Origin: Levilactobacillus enshiensis | GTDB lineage: Bacteria > Bacillota > Bacilli > Lactobacillales > Lactobacillaceae | Assembly: GCF_007115095.1 (NCBI RefSeq) | Contig: NZ_SULH01000006.1 | Span: 62,001 to 126,000, forward strand | Direction: 5' to 3' | Length of the DNA stretch: 64,000 nucleotides | Part shown: one piece after another, positions 34,397 to 42,300 of the stretch | How the letters are laid out: every line of letters begins with the position of its first letter | Numbering within the stretch: position 1 is the first letter of the stretch | Translations under genes and position numbers: made by a program | The notes under the pieces: generated by a model | Database searches by the model: none | What the model saw: only the letters and a program-made list of their open reading frames with translations | What the model was told of the DNA's origin: nothing

Positions 34397-34544
34397 CAAA
34401 TAAATAGTCAAATTCAATTTTGAAGGATTAGTCACTTATCGCTTGATTGATAGGAATCACATGATAAATAGCTTTGAAAACGTTTATTGCTATTGCTAAT
34501 GATGTTGTACGATTCTGAGAAAATAAGGAACTGCTGAGTAAAAT

Positions 34545-34853
34545 CTACCCAATATGATTTTCATGCAGGATGGCATCGACTTCTTTTTGTTGTGCTTCGG
34601 GTTTCGCCCATTCCTGGAACTCTGTAAAGTCCTCAGTGGGCATCTCGTAATTCTCGTTTACATAGTCCTCGTAAGCCTGAACGTGGGGCGTATGGGCAAT
34701 GTTCAATTGAAGAATCCGGACTTGTTTGATCAATTTTCGTTCAACCGCTAACTCTGCCCGTCCGTTTTGAACCATATTGCTGATCTCCATGTACTTGCTA
34801 CCATCCAGTCGCGTAATTTCTTCGATCAATGTAAACGTTTCGTGACTTTTCAT
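34545..34853 (-). CDS. Hypothetical 102-residue acidic helical protein
   Basis: ATG with GGAGG 9 bases upstream. Mostly helical and acidic (AYEDYVNENYEMPTEDFTEF), no signal, membrane segment or cysteine. Two predicted helices flank a central stretch RAELAVERKLIKQVRILQLN. I do not recognise the family. A plausible -10 TATACT lies about 90 bases upstream (34946-34951 on the minus strand), separate from the small RNA promoter further up. Confidence 0.7.
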   Translation of the reverse strand: MKSHETFTLIEEITRLDGSKYMEISNMVQNGRAELAVERKLIKQVRILQLNIAHTPHVQAYEDYVNENYEMPTEDFTEFQEWAKPEAQQKEVDAILHENHIG

Positions 34854-34965
34854 TTCAACTTACCTCCGTACAATGTTTGGCTGCCCCATAATCTTCGTTG
34901 CCAGTCACTTCTGACCGTCACTGATCCAGTCAGCCCAATAGGTCTAGTATACCGTGATTTTGGGC

Positions 34966-35049
34966 AAAACAAAACCACTACCAGGGAATGGCAGTGGTCG
35001 GCATAAGAGAGAAAGAGAATTGATTAGAAGGTAATTATTAATACCTTAC
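34966..35049 (-). ncRNA. Candidate CcpA-controlled small regulatory RNA, about 84 nt
   Basis: Starts just after a consensus promoter carrying a cre site. The RNA has a 5' hairpin (AAGGUA...UACCUU), a single-stranded CU-rich stretch UCAAUUCUCUUUCUCUCUU, and a Rho-independent terminator ACCACUGCC/GGUAGUGGU followed by UUUGUUUU (34966-34998). It contains no reading frame. The CU-rich segment is complementary to Shine-Dalgarno-like AG-rich sequence, the layout of Gram-positive sRNAs that block translation. Length and transcription are predictions. Confidence 0.6.
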
Positions 35050-35056
35050 AGGTAAT

Positions 35057-35085
35057 AATATACCCATTTTTGTAAGCGCTGTCAA
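35057..35085 (-). promoter_or_regulatory. sRNA promoter overlapped by a perfect cre (CcpA) site
   Basis: Minus-strand TTGACA (35080-35085), 17-bp spacer, TATATT (35057-35062). TGTAAGCGCTGTCA at 35071-35084 matches the cre consensus TGWAANCGNTNWCA at every position and covers the -35, so CcpA should repress it when preferred sugar is present. Confidence 0.75.
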
Positions 35086-35282
35086 TAGGTTTCTGAAAAT
35101 AGTTACTATTTTTGACTGTTACTTGGGATTATCAGTTGGACTACTAACCACTTACCCTCTACTCCTACATGGGTTTTGCCACCACCAGACGGGGGAAGTG
35201 TTGGAACGCAAAAATATTTAACTTTCGTGCCGTAATTGAAAGCCACCAGCGTTATTCCATTTATACCACCCAATTGGGGGAC

Positions 35283-35317
35283 AAATAAAAGAGGCCGGAA
35301 AGCCACGCCTCCCGACC
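35283..35317 (-). terminator. Terminator after tagH
   Basis: On the minus strand GGTCGG pairs with CCGGCC (35312-35317 with 35293-35298), followed by TTTTATTT. About 140 bases after the stop at 35459. Confidence 0.6.
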
Positions 35318-35458
35318 CCGCCATTTAGTCTTCACCAAATGAGAGATAAAACCTCTATTCAATTCATTGGGAAATCAAATAAAGGGGTAAATAAATGGTA
35401 ACTTAAAGATACCACGTCACATGTTAAAAATCTATTTGTTTTATCATTATTTTCTAAT

Positions 35459-36544
35459 TTATTTAACGTTCGCCGTTGCATTGTTGTCATGCAAGACCGT
35501 TTCCGGGCGAATCAGGTTGCCAGGATGTTGGACCACATCGCTTAATGAGCGTCCCGAAACATTGACCAGACAAGACAGCACAAATACAACACCCACTGCG
35601 AGGGTTAAAATGCGGTTCCCCCAGCTCATCTTTTCACTGATAACAGAACCGTAGAAGTCCTTCTTGACCTCAGCAGCCACATTCCCATCATTAGGTTCCG
35701 CCGCCTGACGCTCGGCAACCACCTGTTTTTGGTAGGCATCGATATCAAATGACTTTTGATTGGTCTTCATCTGCCGTTGGAAATGCTTCTTTTCCTTCTT
35801 GGTCTGCGTTTTGAACCACTTTGTGAATTCGCGGTAGTGTTTAACCACGTCACTGGTCAAGCCAATTTCCTTCAACGTCCCATAGTGAATCCAGGCAACC
35901 CGATCACACAAGATTTCAACTTGCTTCAAGGAGTGACTGACAAAGACGATGGTCTTGCCTTCATCCTTAAATTCAGAAATCTTATCCACACACTTTTGGT
36001 AGAAGGTATCATCCCCAACAGACAAGGCCTCATCAATAATCAGGATATCTGGGTTCACGTGCACGGCAATGGAGAATCCCAGCCGTGACTTCATCCCTGA
36101 GGAGTAACTCTTGACGGGTTGGTATAAGAAATCACCAATATCCGCAAAGGAAACAATATCGTCCATCAATGCATCGATTTCTGGATTAGTTAGCCCCTGC
36201 ATTAACGCCTTCAACCGAATATTTTCCAGTCCGGTCAGATTCCCCCGTAAACCAGCACCAATGGCAATGATCGAGGTATCCCCTTTAACATCCACTACCC
36301 CCGTCGTTTGCGGAATGATTCCAGAAATGATGTTAGAGAGCGTTGACTTACCAGAACCGTTGACCCCAATCAAGCCCAACGTTTCACCGGGCTTAACTTC
36401 CAGTGAGATGCCCATCAATGACCAGAAATGTGGCACCTTAGAATTGCGTAGCGAAAAGAAGGCCCGGAGCTTTTCGGATTGGCTCTTATACAGGTCATAC
36501 TCTTTCGTGACGTTTTGAACCTTAATTTTGTAAGAATTATCCAT
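35459..36544 (-). CDS. tagH: Teichoic-acid export ATP-binding protein (TagH type)
   Basis: 361 residues. N-terminal ABC ATPase: Walker A GVNGSGKSTLSNII, signature SYSSGMKSRLGFSIAV, Walker B DILIIDEALSVGD, switch IVFVSHSLKQ. After a charged linker there is one membrane helix (about 308-328, ILTLAVGVVFVLSCLVNVSG) and an extracellular tail, the layout of TagH. With TagG it exports wall teichoic acid. No tagG permease is next to it, unlike the usual tagG-tagH pair. ATG with AGGAAG upstream; TATAAT promoter about 75 bases before the start. Confidence 0.88.
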   Translation of the reverse strand: MDNSYKIKVQNVTKEYDLYKSQSEKLRAFFSLRNSKVPHFWSLMGISLEVKPGETLGLIGVNGSGKSTLSNIISGIIPQTTGVVDVKGDTSIIAIGAGLRGNLTGLENIRLKALMQGLTNPEIDALMDDIVSFADIGDFLYQPVKSYSSGMKSRLGFSIAVHVNPDILIIDEALSVGDDTFYQKCVDKISEFKDEGKTIVFVSHSLKQVEILCDRVAWIHYGTLKEIGLTSDVVKHYREFTKWFKTQTKKEKKHFQRQMKTNQKSFDIDAYQKQVVAERQAAEPNDGNVAAEVKKDFYGSVISEKMSWGNRILTLAVGVVFVLSCLVNVSGRSLSDVVQHPGNLIRPETVLHDNNATANVK

Positions 36545-36795
36545 GAATTAAACTTCCTAACTCAATTATTAACGTTACCTATACGGCCCGTCAGCAAACC
36601 GGGCTTAGTCTGTTGTATTATACCAAAAAAATCGGGCTAGTGGGAATTTTCTAGTCGAGCTTAGCCTTTTCTTTACCCCCATCGTACCTGCCACCTAGAA
36701 TTGGCCCGTACCAAGCGATGACTAGCCACCCCCACGACCGTTGACCGTAAAGTTAACAAGACACCATGCCGTTTCCAATAACGCTCAAAAAAACG

Positions 36796-37005
36796 AGTCT
36801 GGGACGTAACTCAAAAATCAGCTGTTTCAGAGAAGAATATTCTCTTCTGAAACAGCTGATTTCATTTTTGGCCATTATCGTGTCGAAACGTGCGCCACCA
36901 GGCAGTTTGTTGCGCTTAACCCGAGAACAAAACTTATGCCAAGACCAGGCATAACCCCTGTTCTCACGTTAATGCTCGCAAACTAACCGCCTGATGGCCC
37001 ACTCT
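36796..37005 (+). repeat. Dispersed double-hairpin element, copy B
   Basis: About 210 bp, starts AGTCTGGGAC and ends GGCCCACTCT. Short hairpin AAATCAGCTGTTTCAGAGAA with its inverse, then the long imperfect hairpin of the family. Directly follows the stop codon (37028, minus strand) of the glucosaminidase gene, so the element lies at a gene 3' end as in copies A and C. Confidence 0.85.
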
Positions 37006-37027
37006 CGCCCGATAAAAACTTGTTTAA

Positions 37028-38476
37028 CTAACTAAGTGCCCGTGCATCGACCCAGTAGTTGGTCTTGTTCCCACTGAACTGAATCCGATACCACGTGGTT
37101 TTATACGCCGTTTTGATGCCCCGTAAATTAACGGTCACCTTGGTTCCCTGTTTGCTTCCGGCAGGCCAATTGAAAGTCTGCTGGTCGAAATGGGTCTTCT
37201 TGACGTGGTTATACAACGTAAACTTGCTAAATTTACTGCTAAGCTTCTTCGTGCCAGCGGCCGCCGAATACGCCACGGCATCATACTGGGGACTCACAGC
37301 CGGTTCACCAGCTGCAACCCAATACTTCTTCGTGCCGACCTTGATGCGGTACCACGTACTCTTAATCCCATCTTGTGTCCGTGTCGCTTGATTATCAGCC
37401 GCATAGCTCTTGGCAGTCAACTGAGTCAACTGTCCCACAGCCTTGGCCAGGTAGGGTGAATTATAAACGTGATCATAATAATAGCCACTGGACGCACTGT
37501 CTACTTTGACAGTTGCCGCCCCTTTTTTATATTTCACCGTTGGCAAGGTCAGCGCACTGTCGTAGACCCAGTACTTCTTCGCGGTTGCACTTCTGCTAAA
37601 CCGAATACGATACCACGTCGTCTTCTTACCAGACGTTGCCGACTGTTTAACACCACGCATATCCAAATAGACTGGCTTGTCAATCGTAGCACTCACCTTT
37701 GTCCAGGCTGTCTTCTTCACACTCGCCCGAGTTCCTTTAATGTGGTTATACAGGCGATAGCTCGCATATTTACTGCTGAGCCGTCCCGTTTGCCCACTGT
37801 CACCACCATAGTATTTCGCGGTGTCATAAACCACGGGTTTGGTGGTGCTGGAGCTGCTAGACGAACTACTGCTAGCACTGGAGCTGGAACTGGAACTGGA
37901 ACTAGAACTACTTGAGTTGCCATCTAAACTATTCAAATTGTACTGCTGAATCAACGAAATTAAACTGCTACCATAGACTGGCGATGTCGCATACGTATTG
38001 GTCAGGGCATTCGCTGCATCCGCATAGGTCGCTGCGTTCTCGCGCCAAGTGCCGCTGTAAATGGCCGGATTATAACTCGTTCCGTTACGGAGCAACGTGG
38101 CATTATCCGTCATTGAGGCCTTGGCATTCGGATATTTCCGAAAACTAGCATTGGTATAATACAACTGCCCATTCGCATCGTATTCCGCCGTCTGCATGGT
38201 CACAGACTGGCCATTGTAACTGCCCTTGATCCCAAAGTAATTGTTCGCCTGGGTCGTTAGTGCACTGGTCCCCCAACCACTCTCTAACGCCGCCTGAGCC
38301 ATCATGACCGACGGGTACAGCTTATACTGGTTGGCAACCGTCTGGACCGGACTCTTTAATTGCGAAATAAAGGCCTGGGGATTCGTCGTTGCCGCATGGC
38401 TGTCCGTGATACTGATGCCACCTGTGACCGCTCCCAACATGAGGACGGCCGCAAGCCACCATTTCGTTCGTTTCAT
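37028..38476 (-). CDS. Secreted N-acetylglucosaminidase autolysin with SH3-like wall-binding repeats
   Basis: 482 residues. Signal peptide ending SHAA, then a glucosaminidase domain (about 33-185) with catalytic Glu in QAALESGWGTSAL and NYFGIKGSYNG, NATLLRNGTSYN. A linker of about 25 Ser residues follows, encoded by a GGAACT-like repeat on the plus strand. The C-terminus has three modules of about 80 residues (YRLYNHIKGTR, YYYDHVYNSP, FTLYNHVKKTH) each with TTWYRI and YWV, resembling GW/SH3_8 wall-binding repeats. It cleaves glycan chains, probably in cell separation. Confidence 0.9.
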   Translation of the reverse strand: MKRTKWWLAAVLMLGAVTGGISITDSHAATTNPQAFISQLKSPVQTVANQYKLYPSVMMAQAALESGWGTSALTTQANNYFGIKGSYNGQSVTMQTAEYDANGQLYYTNASFRKYPNAKASMTDNATLLRNGTSYNPAIYSGTWRENAATYADAANALTNTYATSPVYGSSLISLIQQYNLNSLDGNSSSSSSSSSSSSSASSSSSSSSSTTKPVVYDTAKYYGGDSGQTGRLSSKYASYRLYNHIKGTRASVKKTAWTKVSATIDKPVYLDMRGVKQSATSGKKTTWYRIRFSRSATAKKYWVYDSALTLPTVKYKKGAATVKVDSASSGYYYDHVYNSPYLAKAVGQLTQLTAKSYAADNQATRTQDGIKSTWYRIKVGTKKYWVAAGEPAVSPQYDAVAYSAAAGTKKLSSKFSKFTLYNHVKKTHFDQQTFNWPAGSKQGTKVTVNLRGIKTAYKTTWYRIQFSGNKTNYWVDARALS

Positions 38477-38577
38477 CTTACAAGTTCCCCCTTAAAATCG
38501 CTTTCAGGACAAGAATACCATACCACGGCAACTCGGAGAAAGAAAATTTTATGCAGAAACTTGTTTAATTTTTCAAG

Positions 38578-39300
38578 CTAGTCTAATTGGCTAGCGGCTG
38601 CCTCGTCGAGAATGACAGTCACGTTCGGATGAGTCTGCAAATAGCTGGCTGGTACATCTGGCGTGATAGGACCTTGAATCATGGCAGCAACGGCTGCGGC
38701 CTTGGCTTCACCGTAAGCAACAATCAAAATCTGCTTGGCTTGAAGGATGGACCCAATCCCCATCGAGTAGGCAAAACGAGGAACTTCATCGGCATTGTCG
38801 AAGAAACGTGCGTTCGCAGCGATGGTCGAGTCGGTCAACGCCACCTTGTGCGTTGTCGACTTAGGATCAGTTCCGGGCTCGTTGAAGCCAATGTGGCCGT
38901 TTTGACCCAAGCCTAACAGTTGCAAGTCAATCGGGTTCTCTTTAATAATGGCATCGTAGCGCTTAGTTTCCGCTGCTGCATCCGCATTAGTGCCATCCGG
39001 TACGTAGGAATGTGCGAATGGCTTGGCGTTGAACAGGTGCTGTTGCATAAAGTAACGATAGCTTTGTGGATGATCAGCGTTCAGCCCAACGTATTCGTCT
39101 AGGTTGACTGAGGTTAATTGACTGAAGTCCAGGTCACTGGCCACCAATTGTTCATAAATGGTTACCGGTGTGCTCCCCGTAGCTAGTCCCAAAACCTTTG
39201 CGCCATTGGCTAAGGCTTGCTCAAATACCTTAAAGCCGGCTTGGCCCCCTGCTTGCTTGTCACTAACAACCTGTACATTCATATTCGTCAATTGTTTCAT
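38578..39300 (-). CDS. nagB: Glucosamine-6-phosphate deaminase
   Basis: 240 residues from ATG 39300, with GAGGGAG ten bases upstream; the longer frame begins inside the operator region. Motifs: [35 protein letters not shown] with the catalytic Asp, [16 protein letters not shown]. Converts glucosamine-6-phosphate to fructose-6-phosphate and ammonia, feeding amino sugars to glycolysis and opposing GlmS. Promoter overlaps two NagR-type operators. About 240 residues is normal for the Firmicute monomeric form. Confidence 0.96.
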   Translation of the reverse strand: MKQLTNMNVQVVSDKQAGGQAGFKVFEQALANGAKVLGLATGSTPVTIYEQLVASDLDFSQLTSVNLDEYVGLNADHPQSYRYFMQQHLFNAKPFAHSYVPDGTNADAAAETKRYDAIIKENPIDLQLLGLGQNGHIGFNEPGTDPKSTTHKVALTDSTIAANARFFDNADEVPRFAYSMGIGSILQAKQILIVAYGEAKAAAVAAMIQGPITPDVPASYLQTHPNVTVILDEAAASQLD

Positions 39301-39321
39301 ATCATTCAGTCTCCCTCTCTT

Positions 39322-39364
39322 AATGGTATAGTCCAATTATAAATGCTCTAGACCAGTTTTGCAA
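39322..39364 (-). promoter_or_regulatory. nagB promoter overlapped by two NagR-like operators
   Basis: Minus-strand TTGCAA (39359-39364), 17-bp spacer, TATAAT (39336-39341). AATGCTCTAGACCAGTT (39342-39358) fills the spacer; AATGGTATAGTCCAATT (39322-39338) covers the -10 and start point. Centres are 20 bp apart, two helical turns, so two dimers could bind one face. Confidence 0.75.
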
Positions 39365-39594
39365 GTATTTCGCTCAAACAATCTAAATTGACTTGGAATC
39401 CAGCGTTTCATCTGAAAAATTTAATTAAGCTTCCTAATCATTGAAACAACCACTTATTCTTCCAACTTCTTTTTGAATGTGAAAATTAATCTTTTAAAAG
39501 TTTTCACGTTCAAGACCCCTAAACTATTTTGGCATCCTGGTTGTCAATCCAAAGAATGACTTACCCCTCACTTACCTAACCCCCATTGACCGTA

Positions 39595-39628
39595 CAAAAA
39601 AGGACGTCACCGTCTTCCGATGTCGTCC
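39595..39628 (-). terminator. Terminator of the 40-residue gene
   Basis: GGACG (39602-39606) pairs with CGTCC (39624-39628) through an imperfect inner stem; six Ts follow on the minus strand. The stem overlaps the stop codon. Confidence 0.75.
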
Positions 39629-39750
39629 TACTTCCGCCGAATACCCCGGCGATTGGCGCTTAATTCATTTTGTTGTTTCCGGAATTTCTCAAACGTCGCA
39701 TCACGTTGTTTCTGGTTTTTATGGGCATCAACCCGTTTTGTATATTTCAT
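39628..39750 (-). CDS. Small basic protein of 40 residues
   Basis: ATG 39750 preceded by GCAGGTG; stop TAG at 39628. It reads MKYTKRVDAHKNQKQRDATF and continues basic to RRGIRRK, with no membrane segment. A promoter TTGCGA-17-TATAGT lies immediately upstream and a terminator directly follows, so this is a complete single-gene transcription unit. The composition suggests RNA or ribosome binding; function unknown. Confidence 0.7.
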   Translation of the reverse strand: MKYTKRVDAHKNQKQRDATFEKFRKQQNELSANRRGIRRK

Positions 39751-39856
39751 TGTTTTCACCTGCGTTTTCATTTTGCATTTGTGTGTACTATACAACGAAA
39801 ATCCGATTTTCGCAAGTAAAGGTCCCCCGGGTAACCTGCCCTACGCAACACTAAAG

Positions 39857-39890
39857 ACAAAAAGAGCGACCACCTAGCATGGCCGCTCTT
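39857..39890 (-). terminator. Terminator of glmS
   Basis: AGAGCG...CGCTCT hairpin with inner pairs, followed by five Ts on the minus strand, 17 bases past the glmS stop. Confidence 0.85.
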
Positions 39891-39906
39891 CCAAATTCAG
39901 GTTTAA

Positions 39907-41724
39907 TTATTCAACAGTAACACTCTTTGCCAAGTTACGTGGCTTATCAACATCTAAGCCCTTGTTCAAACTCGTGTAGTAAGCCAACAACTGGGCTGGG
40001 ACAACACTCAACAATGGCATCAACATTTCGTCAACGTCAGGCAAGATCAAATCGTCACCATCCATCGCTAAGCCCTCACGCACGATCGTCATGGTCTTAG
40101 CGCCACGGGCAATCGTTTCTTGCAAGTTGCTACGAGTCAAGCCGGCTGTCTTTGCCTGGGTAATGAACCCAATCACTGGTGTATCCTTTTCAATTAAAGC
40201 AATTGTTCCGTGCTTCAATTCACCAGAAGCGAATCCTTCACATTGAATGTAAGAGATTTCCTTCAGCTTCAAAGCAGCTTCCAGTGAAACGGCGTGGTCG
40301 AGTCCCCGGCCGATGTAGAAGGCCCGGTTTGTATTCATCAGGTAGTCGTTAGAAATCTTTTCCAACTTGTCCTTTTCATCGACGATGGCTTGCATCCCCG
40401 TCGCAACCAAACCAAGTTGTTGCCGGATGTTGAAGTCTTGCGCCACGATTTGGCCCGTCTTTTCGCCCAGCGCTTTTGCCAAGATTGCTTCCAGTGCAAT
40501 CTGCGCCGTGTAAGCCTTGGTTGAAGCCACGGCAATCTCAGGACCAGCATGTAGCAACAACGTGAAGTCGGCTTCACGAGACAACGTGGAGTTCTGAACG
40601 TTGGTAATGGTCAGGCTTGGGTAGCCAGCATCGTTGACGTTAACCAGCACTTCACGACTGTCAGCCGTTTCACCAGACTGCGTCAAGAAAATGAAGAATG
40701 GCTTCTCAGACAGCATTGGTTGCTCGTAAGCAAATTCGGAAGAAACGTGAACTTCCGTTGGAATGTGCGCTAATTTTTCAAAAAGCCGCTTCCCAACTAA
40801 CCCGGCGTGGTAACTAGTCCCAGCACCCACGATGTACAACCGGTCAGCCGCACGCATCGCGTCGATCAGCTTACTGTCAAATTGAGGTTCGCCGTGTTCT
40901 GACAAGTAGGTTTGGGCCAACTTGCGCATCACGTTAGGTTGTTCATCAACCTCTTTCAACATGTAGAATGGATAAGTCCCTTTATCGGTTTCGTCAGCAT
41001 TCATGTCAACGTGGAATGGCTTCCGTTCTACGGCATTCCCATCGGCATCTTCAATGGCAACCTTGTCAGGCGTAATGGTAACGACTTCACCATCCATTAA
41101 TTCCAAGAAGTCGTGTGTTTCACGCAACATGGCCAAAGCATCTGAGCAGACCACGTTAAAACCATCAGCAACACCAATTAACAATGGGCTCTTGCTCTTG
41201 GCAACGAACAACGTGTCTGGTTGTTCACGGTCCATCATCAGGAAGGCGTATGAAGACCCCTTTAAGAGACTCAACGTCTTCAAGAAGGCCTGCTTAGCAT
41301 CCAAGTTGTCTTCAATAGCGAACTTGTCGATCAATTGCACAACCACTTCAGTATCCGTTTGGCTTCTGAAAGGCACGTCACTCAGGTACTTCGCTTTTAA
41401 TTCTTGGAAGTTGTCAATGACCCCGTTGTGGACCAGGTAGAACCGGTCATCGTTAGAGAAATGTGGGTGCGCATTGTCCACGCTAACCACACCGTGGGTT
41501 GCCCAACGTGTATGGCCGATCCCAGTTGACCCGTGAACTTCCGGTGTGATCTTTGACCGTAATTCGGCGATCCGCCCCTTAGTCTTGACTAAGTAGTCTT
41601 GCCCCTTCTGGTCGTTAACGTAAATTCCGGCTGAATCGTAGCCGCGGTACTCCAACTTTTGAAGACCATCAACTAAAATCTTAACGGCATTGTCATTACC
41701 CGTAACTCCAACAATTCCACACAT
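39907..41724 (-). CDS. glmS: Glutamine-fructose-6-phosphate aminotransferase
   Basis: 605 residues from ATG 41724 (AAAGGAAG upstream), giving MCGIVGVTG so that Cys becomes the N-terminal nucleophile after Met removal. Glutaminase domain 1-240 (GIGHTRWATHG, VHNGVIDNF), then two SIS isomerase domains (GTSYHAGLVGKRL, LTQSGETADSREV, CEGFASGELKHG), ending LAKSVTVE. Makes glucosamine-6-phosphate for wall synthesis. Its leader lacks a glmS ribozyme; instead the promoter carries NagR-like operator sequences. Confidence 0.97.
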   Translation of the reverse strand: MCGIVGVTGNDNAVKILVDGLQKLEYRGYDSAGIYVNDQKGQDYLVKTKGRIAELRSKITPEVHGSTGIGHTRWATHGVVSVDNAHPHFSNDDRFYLVHNGVIDNFQELKAKYLSDVPFRSQTDTEVVVQLIDKFAIEDNLDAKQAFLKTLSLLKGSSYAFLMMDREQPDTLFVAKSKSPLLIGVADGFNVVCSDALAMLRETHDFLELMDGEVVTITPDKVAIEDADGNAVERKPFHVDMNADETDKGTYPFYMLKEVDEQPNVMRKLAQTYLSEHGEPQFDSKLIDAMRAADRLYIVGAGTSYHAGLVGKRLFEKLAHIPTEVHVSSEFAYEQPMLSEKPFFIFLTQSGETADSREVLVNVNDAGYPSLTITNVQNSTLSREADFTLLLHAGPEIAVASTKAYTAQIALEAILAKALGEKTGQIVAQDFNIRQQLGLVATGMQAIVDEKDKLEKISNDYLMNTNRAFYIGRGLDHAVSLEAALKLKEISYIQCEGFASGELKHGTIALIEKDTPVIGFITQAKTAGLTRSNLQETIARGAKTMTIVREGLAMDGDDLILPDVDEMLMPLLSVVPAQLLAYYTSLNKGLDVDKPRNLAKSVTVE

Positions 41725-41811
41725 AATTTTTCTTCCTTTGCTCGACACCAGTCTCGGGTTACCGAAAGGGTCGGATAATTTTATGATTGAAAATGTATCA
41801 GTTTTCTTCTA

Positions 41812-41917
41812 AATTGGTATAGACTGAAACAAACTGAAAAACATTTCTGAATGACTATACTTTACAGCGTTTAAGCGGGGTTGTCAATTATAAAAATCTA
41901 GAATGGTCTATGATTAT
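41812..41917 (-). promoter_or_regulatory. glmS promoter with NagR-like operators
   Basis: Minus-strand TTGACA (41882-41887), 17-bp spacer, TAAAGT (41859-41864). Operator-like sequences: AATTGGTATAGACT in the leader (41812-41825), TGACTATACT at the start point (41852-41861) and TGGTCTATGA upstream of the -35 (41904-41913). Each is an imperfect match. Confidence 0.55.
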
Positions 41918-42054
41918 TTTCATAATCATTTTTCACGAGAAATTCAGGCGGTCAATGCCTTGACTGGTAACGATTAGGCGGCAACATCATTATCCCATGA
42001 AAAGAAAGTATTCAACAATTATTTTGTTTGAGAATATTTTCTGAAAGAACCAAA

Positions 42055-42256
42055 TAGTGCGCCATCAGACGGTTAGTTTGCGAGCATTAACGTGAGAACA
42101 GGGGTTGCCTGGTCTTGGCATAATTCCGGTTCTCACGTTAAGCGCAACAAACTGCCTGGTGGCGCACGTTTCGACACGATAATGGTAAAAAAATAGCCTT
42201 TTCAGAAGCCAAAAATCCTTCTGAAAAAGCTATTTTTTTGCGTTATGTCCCAAACT
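42055..42256 (-). repeat. Dispersed double-hairpin element, copy C (inverted)
   Basis: About 202 bp, the reverse of copies A and B, between glmM and glmS and right after the glmM stop. The short hairpin TTTTTCAGAAG...CTTCTGAAAA has T runs on both strands and looks like the glmM terminator. The long hairpin lies at 42061-42165. Confidence 0.85.
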
Positions 42257-42300
42257 CTTTCTTATGTTTCAAACATCTATAATCACTATTAAATTAAAAT

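Noticed and set aside
34941-34953. GGTCTAGTATACC upstream of the 102-residue gene as a further NagR site
   Set aside because: The half-sites have an extra base in the centre compared with the others and overlap a likely -10, so the match may be chance.
35106-35324. 72-codon minus-strand ORF between the sRNA and tagH
   Set aside because: It spans a terminator hairpin, has no ribosome site and a composition unlike neighbouring proteins.
41725-41852. glmS ribozyme
   Set aside because: Leader too short and without the conserved catalytic core.
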